The notes beneath the pieces were generated by a model. That model had not been told where the DNA came from and ran no database searches. It saw nothing but the letters and a program-made list of their open reading frames with translations. Both the position numbers and the translations under genes were made by a program. A DNA stretch of 64,000 nucleotides from Candidatus Magasanikiibacteriota bacterium. GTDB lineage: Bacteria; Patescibacteriota; Patescibacteriia; Magasanikbacterales; UBA922. Shown here piece by piece: positions 16,989 to 23,904 of this stretch (positions within the stretch are counted from its first letter, which is position 1; every line of letters begins with the position of its first letter). The stretch spans positions 43,433-107,432 of the forward strand of contig DOYU01000019.1 of NCBI GenBank assembly GCA_003518365.1, read 5' to 3'.

Positions 16989-18179
16989 TTATGTATTTGT
17001 ATACAGTGCAAGCAATGTAGGCACGTATTCTTGTGACGCCATTGCTTCCAAAAAGGTACCGGTGTGCTCCCCCATCTCTGCAACTTCCGCAGCGTGTCCA
17101 AGACACCATGCTAATTTTTCTTGCAAATGTTTTTCATCACCGGCTCTAAACGTCATTCCCTGTTTTCCTTCTTCAATAAGCTCTGCAATGCCTTCAATAT
17201 GACTCGCCAAGACCGGCACCCCAAACGCAAAACTTTCAAAAATAACGGTTGGGGAATTTTCATAACAGAGCGACGGCACAATGACCATATCAGCTTCAGC
17301 AAACACTCGAGGAAGTTCATCTCTACTCACCCTTCCGTGAATGACAATTCTATTATCTTTTTCTGCTACCTTTTTTACCTCGTCCAACTTCGATCCATCA
17401 CCCACAATATGGAGTTCACATTCTTTATCCGTTTGAAAATTTAAAAAAGTATTCAAGAGAAATAATACACCTTTATGCTCCTCCACTTGTCCTATGTAAT
17501 AAAACGTGAACGTATGGTGAGTGTTACGTGCTACATGTTTCGTGTTACGTGATCCAAAGGTCATCGGATTTCTCAGCTGCACAAATTCTGAGTGAGAAAA
17601 AAACTTCCACCGTCGATAAAATTCCAATAAAAAATTGGAAGGCGAAATAACCACATCAGGAGAACCCATAAGACGACGCATCATTGCTGCATACACTCGT
17701 GTTGGCAGTCCATTATAGCGAAAGGAATGTTCTTTTTGTTTCAAAATAATGCCACTGGGCTCTACAAGCTGAACATCATGAACAGTGTGCACATGACGAA
17801 TACCCAGTGAACGAATCACATGCGGGATCAAAAATCCTAATCCCATCAAATTGTGTGTATGTACCACATCAGGACGTTCTTTTTCGAGTACATCTCGAAC
17901 AAATCGCGCAGAGCCACGGTGAAACATATCGACGACATGCCACAAGAAACGCATGAAGAATGAATGTGTATGACTATCCGTGTAGAAAAAGAAATTCTTT
18001 GGTTCATATTCCCAAATTGCCAAATTGCCAAATTTCCCAATTGCCTTCGATTTTCCAAGCGTAATCAAAAGCACCTCATGCCCAGCATCAAGCAGACCTG
18101 CCACAGTCTTCTCTACTACCTGCTCTGCCCCACCACGAGCGAGCGGTGGATATAAATTGTTTATGATACAGATTTTCAT
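16989..18179 (-). CDS. Family 4 glycosyltransferase (GT-B)
   Basis: 396 residues from MKICIINNLYPP. GT-B fold: N-terminal LARGGAEQVVEKTVAGL, HTHNLMGLGF near residue 115, then the C-terminal donor domain with YYIGQVEEHKGV near residue 230, VGDGSKLDEV, and the EX7E-type ENSPTVIFESFAFGVPVLAS near residue 330. Retaining transfer from an NDP- or lipid-activated sugar. Two in-frame word arrays (17519-17552 and 18011-18045) add non-conserved loops GSRNTKHVARNTHH and GKFGNLAIWEYEP. It stands alone, away from the GT2 cluster, with its own terminator. Confidence 0.88.
   Translation of the reverse strand: MKICIINNLYPPLARGGAEQVVEKTVAGLLDAGHEVLLITLGKSKAIGKFGNLAIWEYEPKNFFFYTDSHTHSFFMRFLWHVVDMFHRGSARFVRDVLEKERPDVVHTHNLMGLGFLIPHVIRSLGIRHVHTVHDVQLVEPSGIILKQKEHSFRYNGLPTRVYAAMMRRLMGSPDVVISPSNFLLEFYRRWKFFSHSEFVQLRNPMTFGSRNTKHVARNTHHTFTFYYIGQVEEHKGVLFLLNTFLNFQTDKECELHIVGDGSKLDEVKKVAEKDNRIVIHGRVSRDELPRVFAEADMVIVPSLCYENSPTVIFESFAFGVPVLASHIEGIAELIEEGKQGMTFRAGDEKHLQEKLAWCLGHAAEVAEMGEHTGTFLEAMASQEYVPTLLALYTNT
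17519..17552. repeat. GTGTTACGTG word array inside the GT4 gene
   Basis: GTGTTACGTG occurs twice and related GTGCTACATG and TTTCGTG words fill the gap. It is in frame and gives the RNTKHVARNTHH loop between the two GT-B domains. Confidence 0.6.
18011..18045. repeat. CCAAATTG word array inside the GT4 gene
   Basis: CCAAATTGC occurs twice, followed by CCAAATTTC and CCAATTGCC. It is in frame and gives the residues GKFGNLAIW in the N-terminal domain. Confidence 0.6.
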
Positions 18180-18311
18180 GGATGTACTACTATTCATTGC
18201 TTGACAGTATAGTGAAAGATCTGAAATGCTGCAATTATTCTTATTGTTCTATTGTTATATTGCTTTATTGTTGCCCTACTTAGCAAGACAAAAATGTAAC
18301 GCAATTAATTA

Positions 18312-18372
18312 TATAAAAAAACACCATAGCAGGTGTAAGGAACGCCCGCGCCATCGAAGATCGATGGCGCGG
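18312..18372 (-). terminator. GC-rich hairpin plus terminator after the 18396-18893 gene
   Basis: From the gene leftward: a perfect 12-bp stem CCGCGCCATCGA/TCGATGGCGCGG (18346-18372), then ACACC/GGTGT with TTTTTTT (18312-18336). The remaining bases up to the GT4 start hold only TTATTGTT-type AT words. Confidence 0.85.
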
Positions 18373-18395
18373 ACATCCGTGCCAGAAACGGATCG

Positions 18396-18893
18396 TTAAC
18401 GATAGAACCGCCCGTCGAGCATGGTGCGTTCGAGCGTGCCCAGGCGAGCCTCCCAGTCCCGCCAGCCCAAGACCTTCGTCGCCGCGACAAGACGGACAAC
18501 CAACGCTATCACCTTCGGGTAGATCTCGGCAACAGCATCGCCAAGGTACCGATGATGCAGGTATGTATTGATGTCGCTCCAGCTGACCAACAGTCCCGAA
18601 GGAAAACTGGGATGCACTCCATCCCAGTGGCCGAGATGCCAGTACTCCCAGCCTTCAGCATGCCTTTCAGTCGGCCTCACGAGGTACTCTTCGTAGTGCT
18701 GGAGGACCCGTGTATACCACATCACCCAGGCCTCTGTGACAGTGCTCTGAAGCATAGGCACGCCCACCAAGACTCTCAAAGCCTCGCGAATTCTACAAAA
18801 CTCATCGGAAGTCCAGACACGATCCGTGTCAGCCAAAGTGACGGCGACATAGGCAGCGGCCTCCGAGAAATTTGTAAACATCGTCACGTCCAT
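18396..18893 (-). CDS. Unknown helical protein, GC-rich unit
   Basis: 165 residues, Trp-rich (eight Trp), predicted mainly helical; not recognised. The start is preceded by GAGGAACTTC. No signal peptide or membrane segment. WEYWHLGHWDGVHPSFPSG near residue 80 is the most distinctive stretch. Codon choice is GC-ended, unlike dnaB or the GT4 beside it. A promoter at 18943-18971 and a two-part 3' hairpin make it a complete single-gene unit. Confidence 0.65.
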   Translation of the reverse strand: MDVTMFTNFSEAAAYVAVTLADTDRVWTSDEFCRIREALRVLVGVPMLQSTVTEAWVMWYTRVLQHYEEYLVRPTERHAEGWEYWHLGHWDGVHPSFPSGLLVSWSDINTYLHHRYLGDAVAEIYPKVIALVVRLVAATKVLGWRDWEARLGTLERTMLDGRFYR

Positions 18894-18942
18894 GAAGTTC
18901 CTCGCAGTCTCAGGCTAAGGTCCGTCCAAAGCATGATATCTA

Positions 18943-18971
18943 AACCTAGCCCGAATATGTGTATTTGTCAA
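18943..18971 (-). promoter_or_regulatory. Promoter of the 18396-18893 gene
   Basis: Minus strand TTGACA, exactly 17 bases, TAGGTT. It leaves a leader of about 45 bases that carries the SD. Confidence 0.6.
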
Positions 18972-19076
18972 TATAATCCTACCTAGAAAAATATCGTTCT
19001 TTTTACTTTTTCAGTATATGATACTAAAATAATTTTTTTCATACACAGCCTCCCCACACCCCTTCCCCAACCCAGC

Positions 19077-19105
19077 TTGCCCGAAGCTGATTTATCCGTT
19101 AGGAT
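19077..19105 (+). promoter_or_regulatory. Promoter of dnaB (leaderless)
   Basis: TTGCCC, 17 bases, TAGGAT; expected start about 19112, three bases before the ATG. No SD is present. Confidence 0.45.
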
Positions 19106-19114
19106 AGAGGTCCT

Positions 19115-20533
19115 ATGTTAGACGAACTCGCCCGCATACCTCCGCATAATATAGAAGCAGAACGATCCCTCTTGGGCTCTATTTTGATAGATAAGGAAGC
19201 CATGGTGAAGATTGCAGATCAAATTGATGTTGAAGATTTTTATAAAAAAACCCATGAACAGATTTTTGACAGCATGCGTGAATTGTATGCAAAAAATGAA
19301 CCGGTTGATGTATTGACACTCGGAAATAAGTTGGAAGAAAAAAAATTGATTGAAAGCATTGGTGGACGAAGCTATCTTGTCGGATTGTCGAACGCTGTCC
19401 CAACGGCATCCCACATCACCCAATACGCAAAAATTATAAAGAAAAAAGCTACGCTCAGAAAGCTGCTCACAGCGGCAGAACACATCAATAAGCTGGGCTA
19501 CAAAGAAGATGTGGATGATGTAGAACAAGTGCTCGACGATGCCATGCAGCATCTCTACGGCATCACCCAAAAACATCTCAAACAAAATTTTGTTCCCATC
19601 AATACCATTCTCCACAATGCCTTTGAACGCATGGACGAACTCCACAAAGATCGTGGCAAACTTCGTGGTGTACCATCAGGCTTTACCAAGCTTGATGAAC
19701 TCATGGCAGGATTCCAAAAATCAGATCTTGTCATTCTCGCTGCCCGCCCGTCTGTTGGGAAAACATCTCTTGCACTTGATTTTGCAAGAAATGCCGCTAT
19801 CAGAGGAAAAGCAAAAGTAGGGATTTTTTCACTCGAAATGAGTAAAGAACAACTGGTTGATCGTTTGCTGTGTGCTGAAGCTGGCGTGGACTTATGGAAA
19901 ATGAGAACCGGCAACTTGTCAGATCGCCCAGATAGCAATGACTTCCCCAAAATCGGGCATGCTATGGGCTTACTGTCTGACGCGAAAATATTTATCGATG
20001 ACAATGCCGGACAAAATGTCCTACAAATTCGGACGAAAGCAAGACGATTGCAAGCAGAACATGGGCTCGATCTCATCATTATCGACTACTTGCAGCTCAT
20101 GAATACGACCGGCAGTAGAAACAATGACAATCGTGTCCAAGAAGTGGCCGAGATGAGTCGTGGGCTCAAACTGCTCGCTCGTGAACTCAATGTTCCCGTC
20201 CTCTGTCTCTCCCAGCTGTCTCGTGCCGTAGAACAAACAAAACCGGCCATTCCAAAGTTGTCACACCTTCGTGATTCTGGTAGTATTGAACAAGATGCTG
20301 ACATTGTGATGTTTATCTATCGCAAATCGTCAGACAGAAACTACCAACTCGAAGAAATTCCACCAGACGAACGAAATATCGGAGAAATTCACGTTGCCAA
20401 ACATCGAAATGGTCCAACCGGCGTTGTCAAAGTCTTCTTTGACGCAGCGCGAGCCAGCTACCGCAATCTGGATACGCAGTTTGAAGCCAGTGCACCACAA
20501 TATCCCCCACAACAAAAACCACCATCATTTTAG
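19115..20533 (+). CDS. dnaB: Replicative DNA helicase DnaB
   Basis: 472 residues, usual family length. N-terminal helical domain (HNIEAERSLLGSILID at residue 10), linker, then the RecA-like motor: Walker A ARPSVGKTS near residue 210, SLEMS, Walker B LIIIDYLQLM near residue 325, and the LSQLSRAVE and LRDSGSIEQDADIVMF blocks near residues 370-410. It unwinds DNA at the replication fork as a hexamer. No intein. First gene of a plus-strand group with ybaB and recR. Confidence 0.97.
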   Translation: MLDELARIPPHNIEAERSLLGSILIDKEAMVKIADQIDVEDFYKKTHEQIFDSMRELYAKNEPVDVLTLGNKLEEKKLIESIGGRSYLVGLSNAVPTASHITQYAKIIKKKATLRKLLTAAEHINKLGYKEDVDDVEQVLDDAMQHLYGITQKHLKQNFVPINTILHNAFERMDELHKDRGKLRGVPSGFTKLDELMAGFQKSDLVILAARPSVGKTSLALDFARNAAIRGKAKVGIFSLEMSKEQLVDRLLCAEAGVDLWKMRTGNLSDRPDSNDFPKIGHAMGLLSDAKIFIDDNAGQNVLQIRTKARRLQAEHGLDLIIIDYLQLMNTTGSRNNDNRVQEVAEMSRGLKLLARELNVPVLCLSQLSRAVEQTKPAIPKLSHLRDSGSIEQDADIVMFIYRKSSDRNYQLEEIPPDERNIGEIHVAKHRNGPTGVVKVFFDAARASYRNLDTQFEASAPQYPPQQKPPSF

Positions 20534-20554
20534 TAACAGGCTTGTAATGACGAG

Positions 20555-20600
20555 AAAGCCTTCTCAGCCTTCCTTGCCTCCCAAGCCTTCTAAGCCTTAT
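20555..20600. repeat. AAGCCTTC word array between dnaB and ybaB
   Basis: GCCTTCTCAGCCTTCC, CCAAGCCTTC and TAAGCCTTA repeat in tandem. The same words occur at 37271-37322 and 58702-58767. Confidence 0.6.
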
Positions 20601-20604
20601 TTCT

Positions 20605-20901
20605 ATGCTCAACAAACTCAAGCAATTCAAAGATATCCGAGAACAAGCAAAGACCCTCCAAAACACACTCTCTCAAGAAAGCGTCACCGTGAAAGAAGGT
20701 GGGGTCTCACTTGTCATGGATGGAAATCTTTCTGTAAAATCTCTTGATATTGAAGAAGACATGCTCTCACCAAATAAAAAGGAAAAACTCCAAAAAGACA
20801 TCATGAAAGCCTACGAAGAAGCCATGAAAAAAATGCAACGCATCATGGCAATGAAAATGAAAGAAATGGGTGGATTGCCAAATATTCCAGGACTCAGTTA
20901 A
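20605..20901 (+). CDS. YbaB/EbfC nucleoid-associated protein
   Basis: 98 residues. Helical N- and C-termini (MLNKLKQFKDIREQAKTLQN; EEAMKKMQRIMAMKMKEMGG) flank a short beta part (VTVKEGGVSLVMDGNLSVKS), which is the family fold. It binds DNA as a dimer and is commonly encoded next to recR, as here. The start lies five bases after a word-array repeat, with no SD. Confidence 0.9.
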   Translation: MLNKLKQFKDIREQAKTLQNTLSQESVTVKEGGVSLVMDGNLSVKSLDIEEDMLSPNKKEKLQKDIMKAYEEAMKKMQRIMAMKMKEMGGLPNIPGLS

Positions 20902-20988
20902 TTCAGAGTTCTCAGTTCAAGGTTCAAAGGAAATTAATACATGCATGTTTTGTAATTTGTTTTTTTCTTGTATCTTGTACCTTACAAC

Positions 20989-21588
20989 ATGTACTCAAAA
21001 TCAATAGAACAACTCATCAAAGCATTTAGTAAACTTCCGAGCGTGGGCCCGCGAACCGCTGAGCGGTTCGTTTTTCATTTGTTGAAATCTGGAAAAAAAG
21101 ATGCTGCAGAAATTACAAATGCACTGAAGGGACTCATTGAAAATATCAAAAGTTGCGAGATCTGTTGGGATTTTTCAGATACGTCGCCGTGCAAGATATG
21201 CGCTGACACAAAACGAGATGCATCAGCGCTGTGTATAGTGACAGAATCACAAGAATTGCAGCAAATAGAAAAAACAGGTGCATTCACTGGCAGATACCAT
21301 GTGCTTCGTGGTGTAATAAAGCCAGGCAATCCAGACAGTGTGAAATATTTGAAAGTTGCTGAATTGCTAAAACGAGTGAAAATAGATGACGTGAAAGAAA
21401 TCATTCTGGCACTCAACCCCGATCTTCCCGGTGAAACAACCATGCTCTATTTACAAAATGTAATGAAAAAAGAATCTCCAGATATCAAGGTCACTCGTCT
21501 TGCGCGAGGATTGCCAATGGGAAGTGACCTGCAATATGCTGATGAGATCACACTCGGAAGTGCACTGAAAAACAGAACACAAACATAA
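20989..21588 (+). CDS. recR: Recombination protein RecR
   Basis: 199 residues from MYSKSIEQLIKAF. Helix-hairpin-helix LPSVGPRTAERFVFHLL near residue 18, the C4 zinc finger CEICWDFSDTSPCKIC near residue 57, then the TOPRIM domain with IVTESQELQQIEKTG and ALNPDLPGETTMLYL near residue 145, and the C-terminal TRLARGLPMGSDLQYAD. It loads RecA in the RecF pathway. The usual ATG is preferred over one seven codons upstream. Followed by its own terminator. Confidence 0.95.
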   Translation: MYSKSIEQLIKAFSKLPSVGPRTAERFVFHLLKSGKKDAAEITNALKGLIENIKSCEICWDFSDTSPCKICADTKRDASALCIVTESQELQQIEKTGAFTGRYHVLRGVIKPGNPDSVKYLKVAELLKRVKIDDVKEIILALNPDLPGETTMLYLQNVMKKESPDIKVTRLARGLPMGSDLQYADEITLGSALKNRTQT

Positions 21589-21614
21589 AACTGCCACGAA
21601 TGGCAGTTTTTTAA
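21587..21614 (+). terminator. Terminator of recR, bidirectional
   Basis: AAAACTGCCA / TGGCAGTTTT around CGAA, six T on the + strand and TTTT on the - strand, so it can also end the RNA at 21626-21925. Confidence 0.85.
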
Positions 21615-21625
21615 GATGAAGGGGT

Positions 21626-21925
21626 AGCTACGGTGACCCCTTGTACTAGTAACGAGAATTAACGCGTTCCACCCGCCAACATGGCGCCTTCCTGAGCCTT
21701 TCGGCCCATGTGCATGTGGGTACCCACGTTCCTTGTCGTGATGTAACGAAGAGGCATTCCACTGGATTTGGGTTTCCCCTTGCTCAGCGGGAGCAGGTCT
21801 CATCGTATTGTCACGACTATGCGTCCTAGACGCTCGATACCTACCCCAGTTTAAGGGGTTGCTCGCGAACGGGCACAGCACAAAAGGCTGTCGGTGAGGG
21901 TGTGTATGCAAAGGTCACCGTAGCT
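21626..21925 (-). ncRNA. Candidate structured RNA, 300 nt, unknown family
   Basis: AGCTACGGTGACC at 21626-21638 pairs perfectly with 21913-21925. Inside are ACAGC/GCTGT (21875-21891), ACCCC/GGGGT (21843-21859), GCGTC/GACGC (21821-21833), TGCTC/GAGCA (21781-21795), GGG-GAAA-CCC (21770-21779), GGGCC-GAAA-GGCTC (21694-21707) and CGCCA/TGGCG (21674-21686). The two tetraloops are GNRA only on the minus strand, where an extended -10 (TGATAGTAT) ends about nine bases before the terminal helix. The fragment AAGGGGAAACCCAAAT recalls RNase P RNA, but the P4 core (GAGGAAAGTC / ACAGAA) is absent. No protein frame fits. It lies between two terminators. Confidence 0.7.
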
Positions 21926-21956
21926 CACAGACATACTATCACACTTCTTCACAAAT

Positions 21957-21986
21957 AAAAGACTACCCTTTGTGGATAGTCTTTTT
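21957..21986 (-). terminator. Terminator of rplU, bidirectional
   Basis: AAAAGACTA / TAGTCTTTT stem with inner CC/GG, T run on both strands. Confidence 0.85.
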
Positions 21987-21996
21987 GCGGTGTGAG

Positions 21997-22311
21997 TTAT
22001 GCAATTTTGTCGATAGTGACAGTCGTAAATGGTTGTCGGTGTCCGTTTGTTCGTTTGTAACGAACTTTTGGTTTATATTTGACAACACGAATCTTCTTAT
22101 CACGTCCTTGATCCTTTACCGTAGCGGTGACAGTCTTTCCCGCGAGAAATGGTGTCCCAATCTCTACGTCTTGTCCGTCTGCCTTCGCGGTCATGAGGAT
22201 CTGATCAAATGTAACGGTAGCATCTACCTCAGCGTCAAGCTTTTCCACTTTGATGGTCTGGCCTTCTTCGACGAGGTATTGCTTGCCACCTGTGAAAACT
22301 ACTGCAAACAT
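21997..22311 (-). CDS. rplU: 50S ribosomal protein L21
   Basis: 104 residues. MFAVVFTGGKQYLVEEGQ start, VGTPFLAG-type strand and the basic C-terminal KYKPKVRYKRTNGHRQPFT rRNA-binding stretch are diagnostic. The usual partner rpmA (L27) does not follow; a terminator and a candidate RNA follow instead. Confidence 0.95.
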   Translation of the reverse strand: MFAVVFTGGKQYLVEEGQTIKVEKLDAEVDATVTFDQILMTAKADGQDVEIGTPFLAGKTVTATVKDQGRDKKIRVVKYKPKVRYKRTNGHRQPFTTVTIDKIA

Positions 22312-22399
22312 ACGTTTTTGTAAAATTATAAGTGTCTCGTCGTACCAGGACTAAGACGACCAATACTATACCTCATGAAGCAACATATGTCAAGTGAGG

Positions 22400-22870
22400 T
22401 TATGGGAGCGTGAGAAAATCCCCAATCTGTAATCCATGCTCCATAGCCCAGCCAGCAGAGAGCTCCAAAACCATGGTAGCTTCTGCACGTGGTCGATAGA
22501 AGGTAAGATCGTATTCATCTACGCCAGGCTCTAGAGGCACGGCTGGTGCGATATCAACAACCTTCCCGTCTGAAAGCCAAATAATATCTATAGGAAACAG
22601 CATGTCACGCATGACAATACCATGACGTTCAGAAAAATCAAATATGAACAACATACCATCTTTTCCACCAAGATCTTCTCGCCCACCAAGCCCCACATAC
22701 ATATCATTAATAGTGTCCGCGACATACACATCTAAATGCTGATCATTGAGCACAATGATTCTTGTACCAGGCAATCGCGTATTCCAATACAATAAAAAAA
22801 GAAAACACAAAAAAAAGGCAGCAAGAACAAACATTGATTTTTTTCCAAACGCTAGGTGTGTTTTTTCCAT
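22400..22870 (-). CDS. DUF192 membrane-anchored protein
   Basis: 156 residues. N-terminal membrane helix (MFVLAAFFLCFLFLLYW, residues 13-29), then the DUF192 fold: VYVADTINDMYVGLGGRED near residue 50, GMLFIFDFSERHGIVMRDML near residue 75, PIDIIWLSDGKVVDI and VLELSAGWAMEHGLQIGD. Role of the family is unknown. It overlaps the start side of the WecA-like gene end by about 19 bases, so probably co-transcribed. Confidence 0.85.
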   Translation of the reverse strand: MEKTHLAFGKKSMFVLAAFFLCFLFLLYWNTRLPGTRIIVLNDQHLDVYVADTINDMYVGLGGREDLGGKDGMLFIFDFSERHGIVMRDMLFPIDIIWLSDGKVVDIAPAVPLEPGVDEYDLTFYRPRAEATMVLELSAGWAMEHGLQIGDFLTLP

Positions 22871-23892
22871 AGGTGTTTCTTTTTATCATCACTCTGGAGC
22901 CAAATAGCCATAAGCAGCATAAGGACAAACAAAAATGCAAATGCGATCACTTTTTGGCTGCTTTGTAAGAACAATGTCGTCACTCCAAAAGAAAAAGAAA
23001 TAGCATACAATAACAGCACTGCTTGCTTTTGTGTCATTCCTGAATGAAGCAGTTTGAAATGCAAATGCTCACTGTCGCCAACATAAATAGGTTTCTTTTT
23101 TATCCATCGTGTGAGAATGACACGAATCACATCAAGCAACGGGATACCCATTACCAGAAGCGTAGTCATAATTTTCCCGCCTGAAATAATACCAAGCACA
23201 CCGAGCATAAATCCAGTAAACAGACTGCCCCCTTCTCCGAGAAATATCTTTGCAGGATGCCAATTCCAAAGTAAGAATCCAAGACACGCGCCGGCAAACA
23301 TAATTGCCAAAGTAGCAACTTCTGGTTGAAACCATTGTTCTTGGCGAGACAAAAAGAAAATCATGAATGCCCCAATAGAGACCATACCACTCACAAGTCC
23401 ATCAAGACCATCAAGAAATTTTGTAGTAAACATCAGGCCAAACAGCCAAAGAAACACTAATGCACCAGACGTGATGCTCGTAAGCACAAACGTCCCACCA
23501 AGTGGATTTGTAATTTCGTGTGGTCCAATACCGACAAAGGCAACCATACCGGCAGCAAGAAGAGGAAAGAGAATTTGCTTTCTTGCTTTCAAATTTTTTG
23601 CATCATCCCACAGACCACCGATCATCAATATGCCACCCGCGATACAAATCAAGACAAGGGTACGCAGTGGCACACTGTTCCCAATATCTCCGAGAAAAAA
23701 AGAAGCAAACGCAACGGAAAAAAATGATATAAAAATAGCCAGCCCGCCGCCGAGTGGAATCTTTTTTTTGTGAATTTTTCTTGCTTGCTCTTTTGGGCTA
23801 TCAACTATCTTATAGTGCCGCATGATCGCTCGGACCAGCGCCGTTGCCACAAAAGAAAGAAAAAGCGTGATGAAAAAATATACCAGTATCAT
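22852..23892 (-). CDS. WecA/TagO-like undecaprenyl-phosphate sugar-1-phosphate transferase
   Basis: 346 residues, about 10-11 membrane helices. Family motifs: GGGLAIFISF near residue 48, GGLWDDAKNL near residue 92 (DDxxxD region), KFLDGLDGL near residue 157, the NWHPAKIFLGEGGS block near residue 212 (commonly FMGDxGS; Asp is Glu here), and HLHFKLLHSGM near residue 275 (HxHH-like). It starts lipid-linked glycan synthesis by moving HexNAc-1-phosphate to undecaprenyl phosphate, in keeping with the glycosyltransferases in the window. Confidence 0.9.
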   Translation of the reverse strand: MILVYFFITLFLSFVATALVRAIMRHYKIVDSPKEQARKIHKKKIPLGGGLAIFISFFSVAFASFFLGDIGNSVPLRTLVLICIAGGILMIGGLWDDAKNLKARKQILFPLLAAGMVAFVGIGPHEITNPLGGTFVLTSITSGALVFLWLFGLMFTTKFLDGLDGLVSGMVSIGAFMIFFLSRQEQWFQPEVATLAIMFAGACLGFLLWNWHPAKIFLGEGGSLFTGFMLGVLGIISGGKIMTTLLVMGIPLLDVIRVILTRWIKKKPIYVGDSEHLHFKLLHSGMTQKQAVLLLYAISFSFGVTTLFLQSSQKVIAFAFLFVLMLLMAIWLQSDDKKKHLWKKHT

Positions 23893-23904
23893 ATATAAAT
23901 TGAC

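Noticed and set aside
21626..21925. RNase P RNA on the minus strand
   Set aside because: One stretch (AGCAAGGGGAAACCC) resembles it, but the invariant P4 strands GAGGAAAGTC and ACAGAA are absent on both strands.
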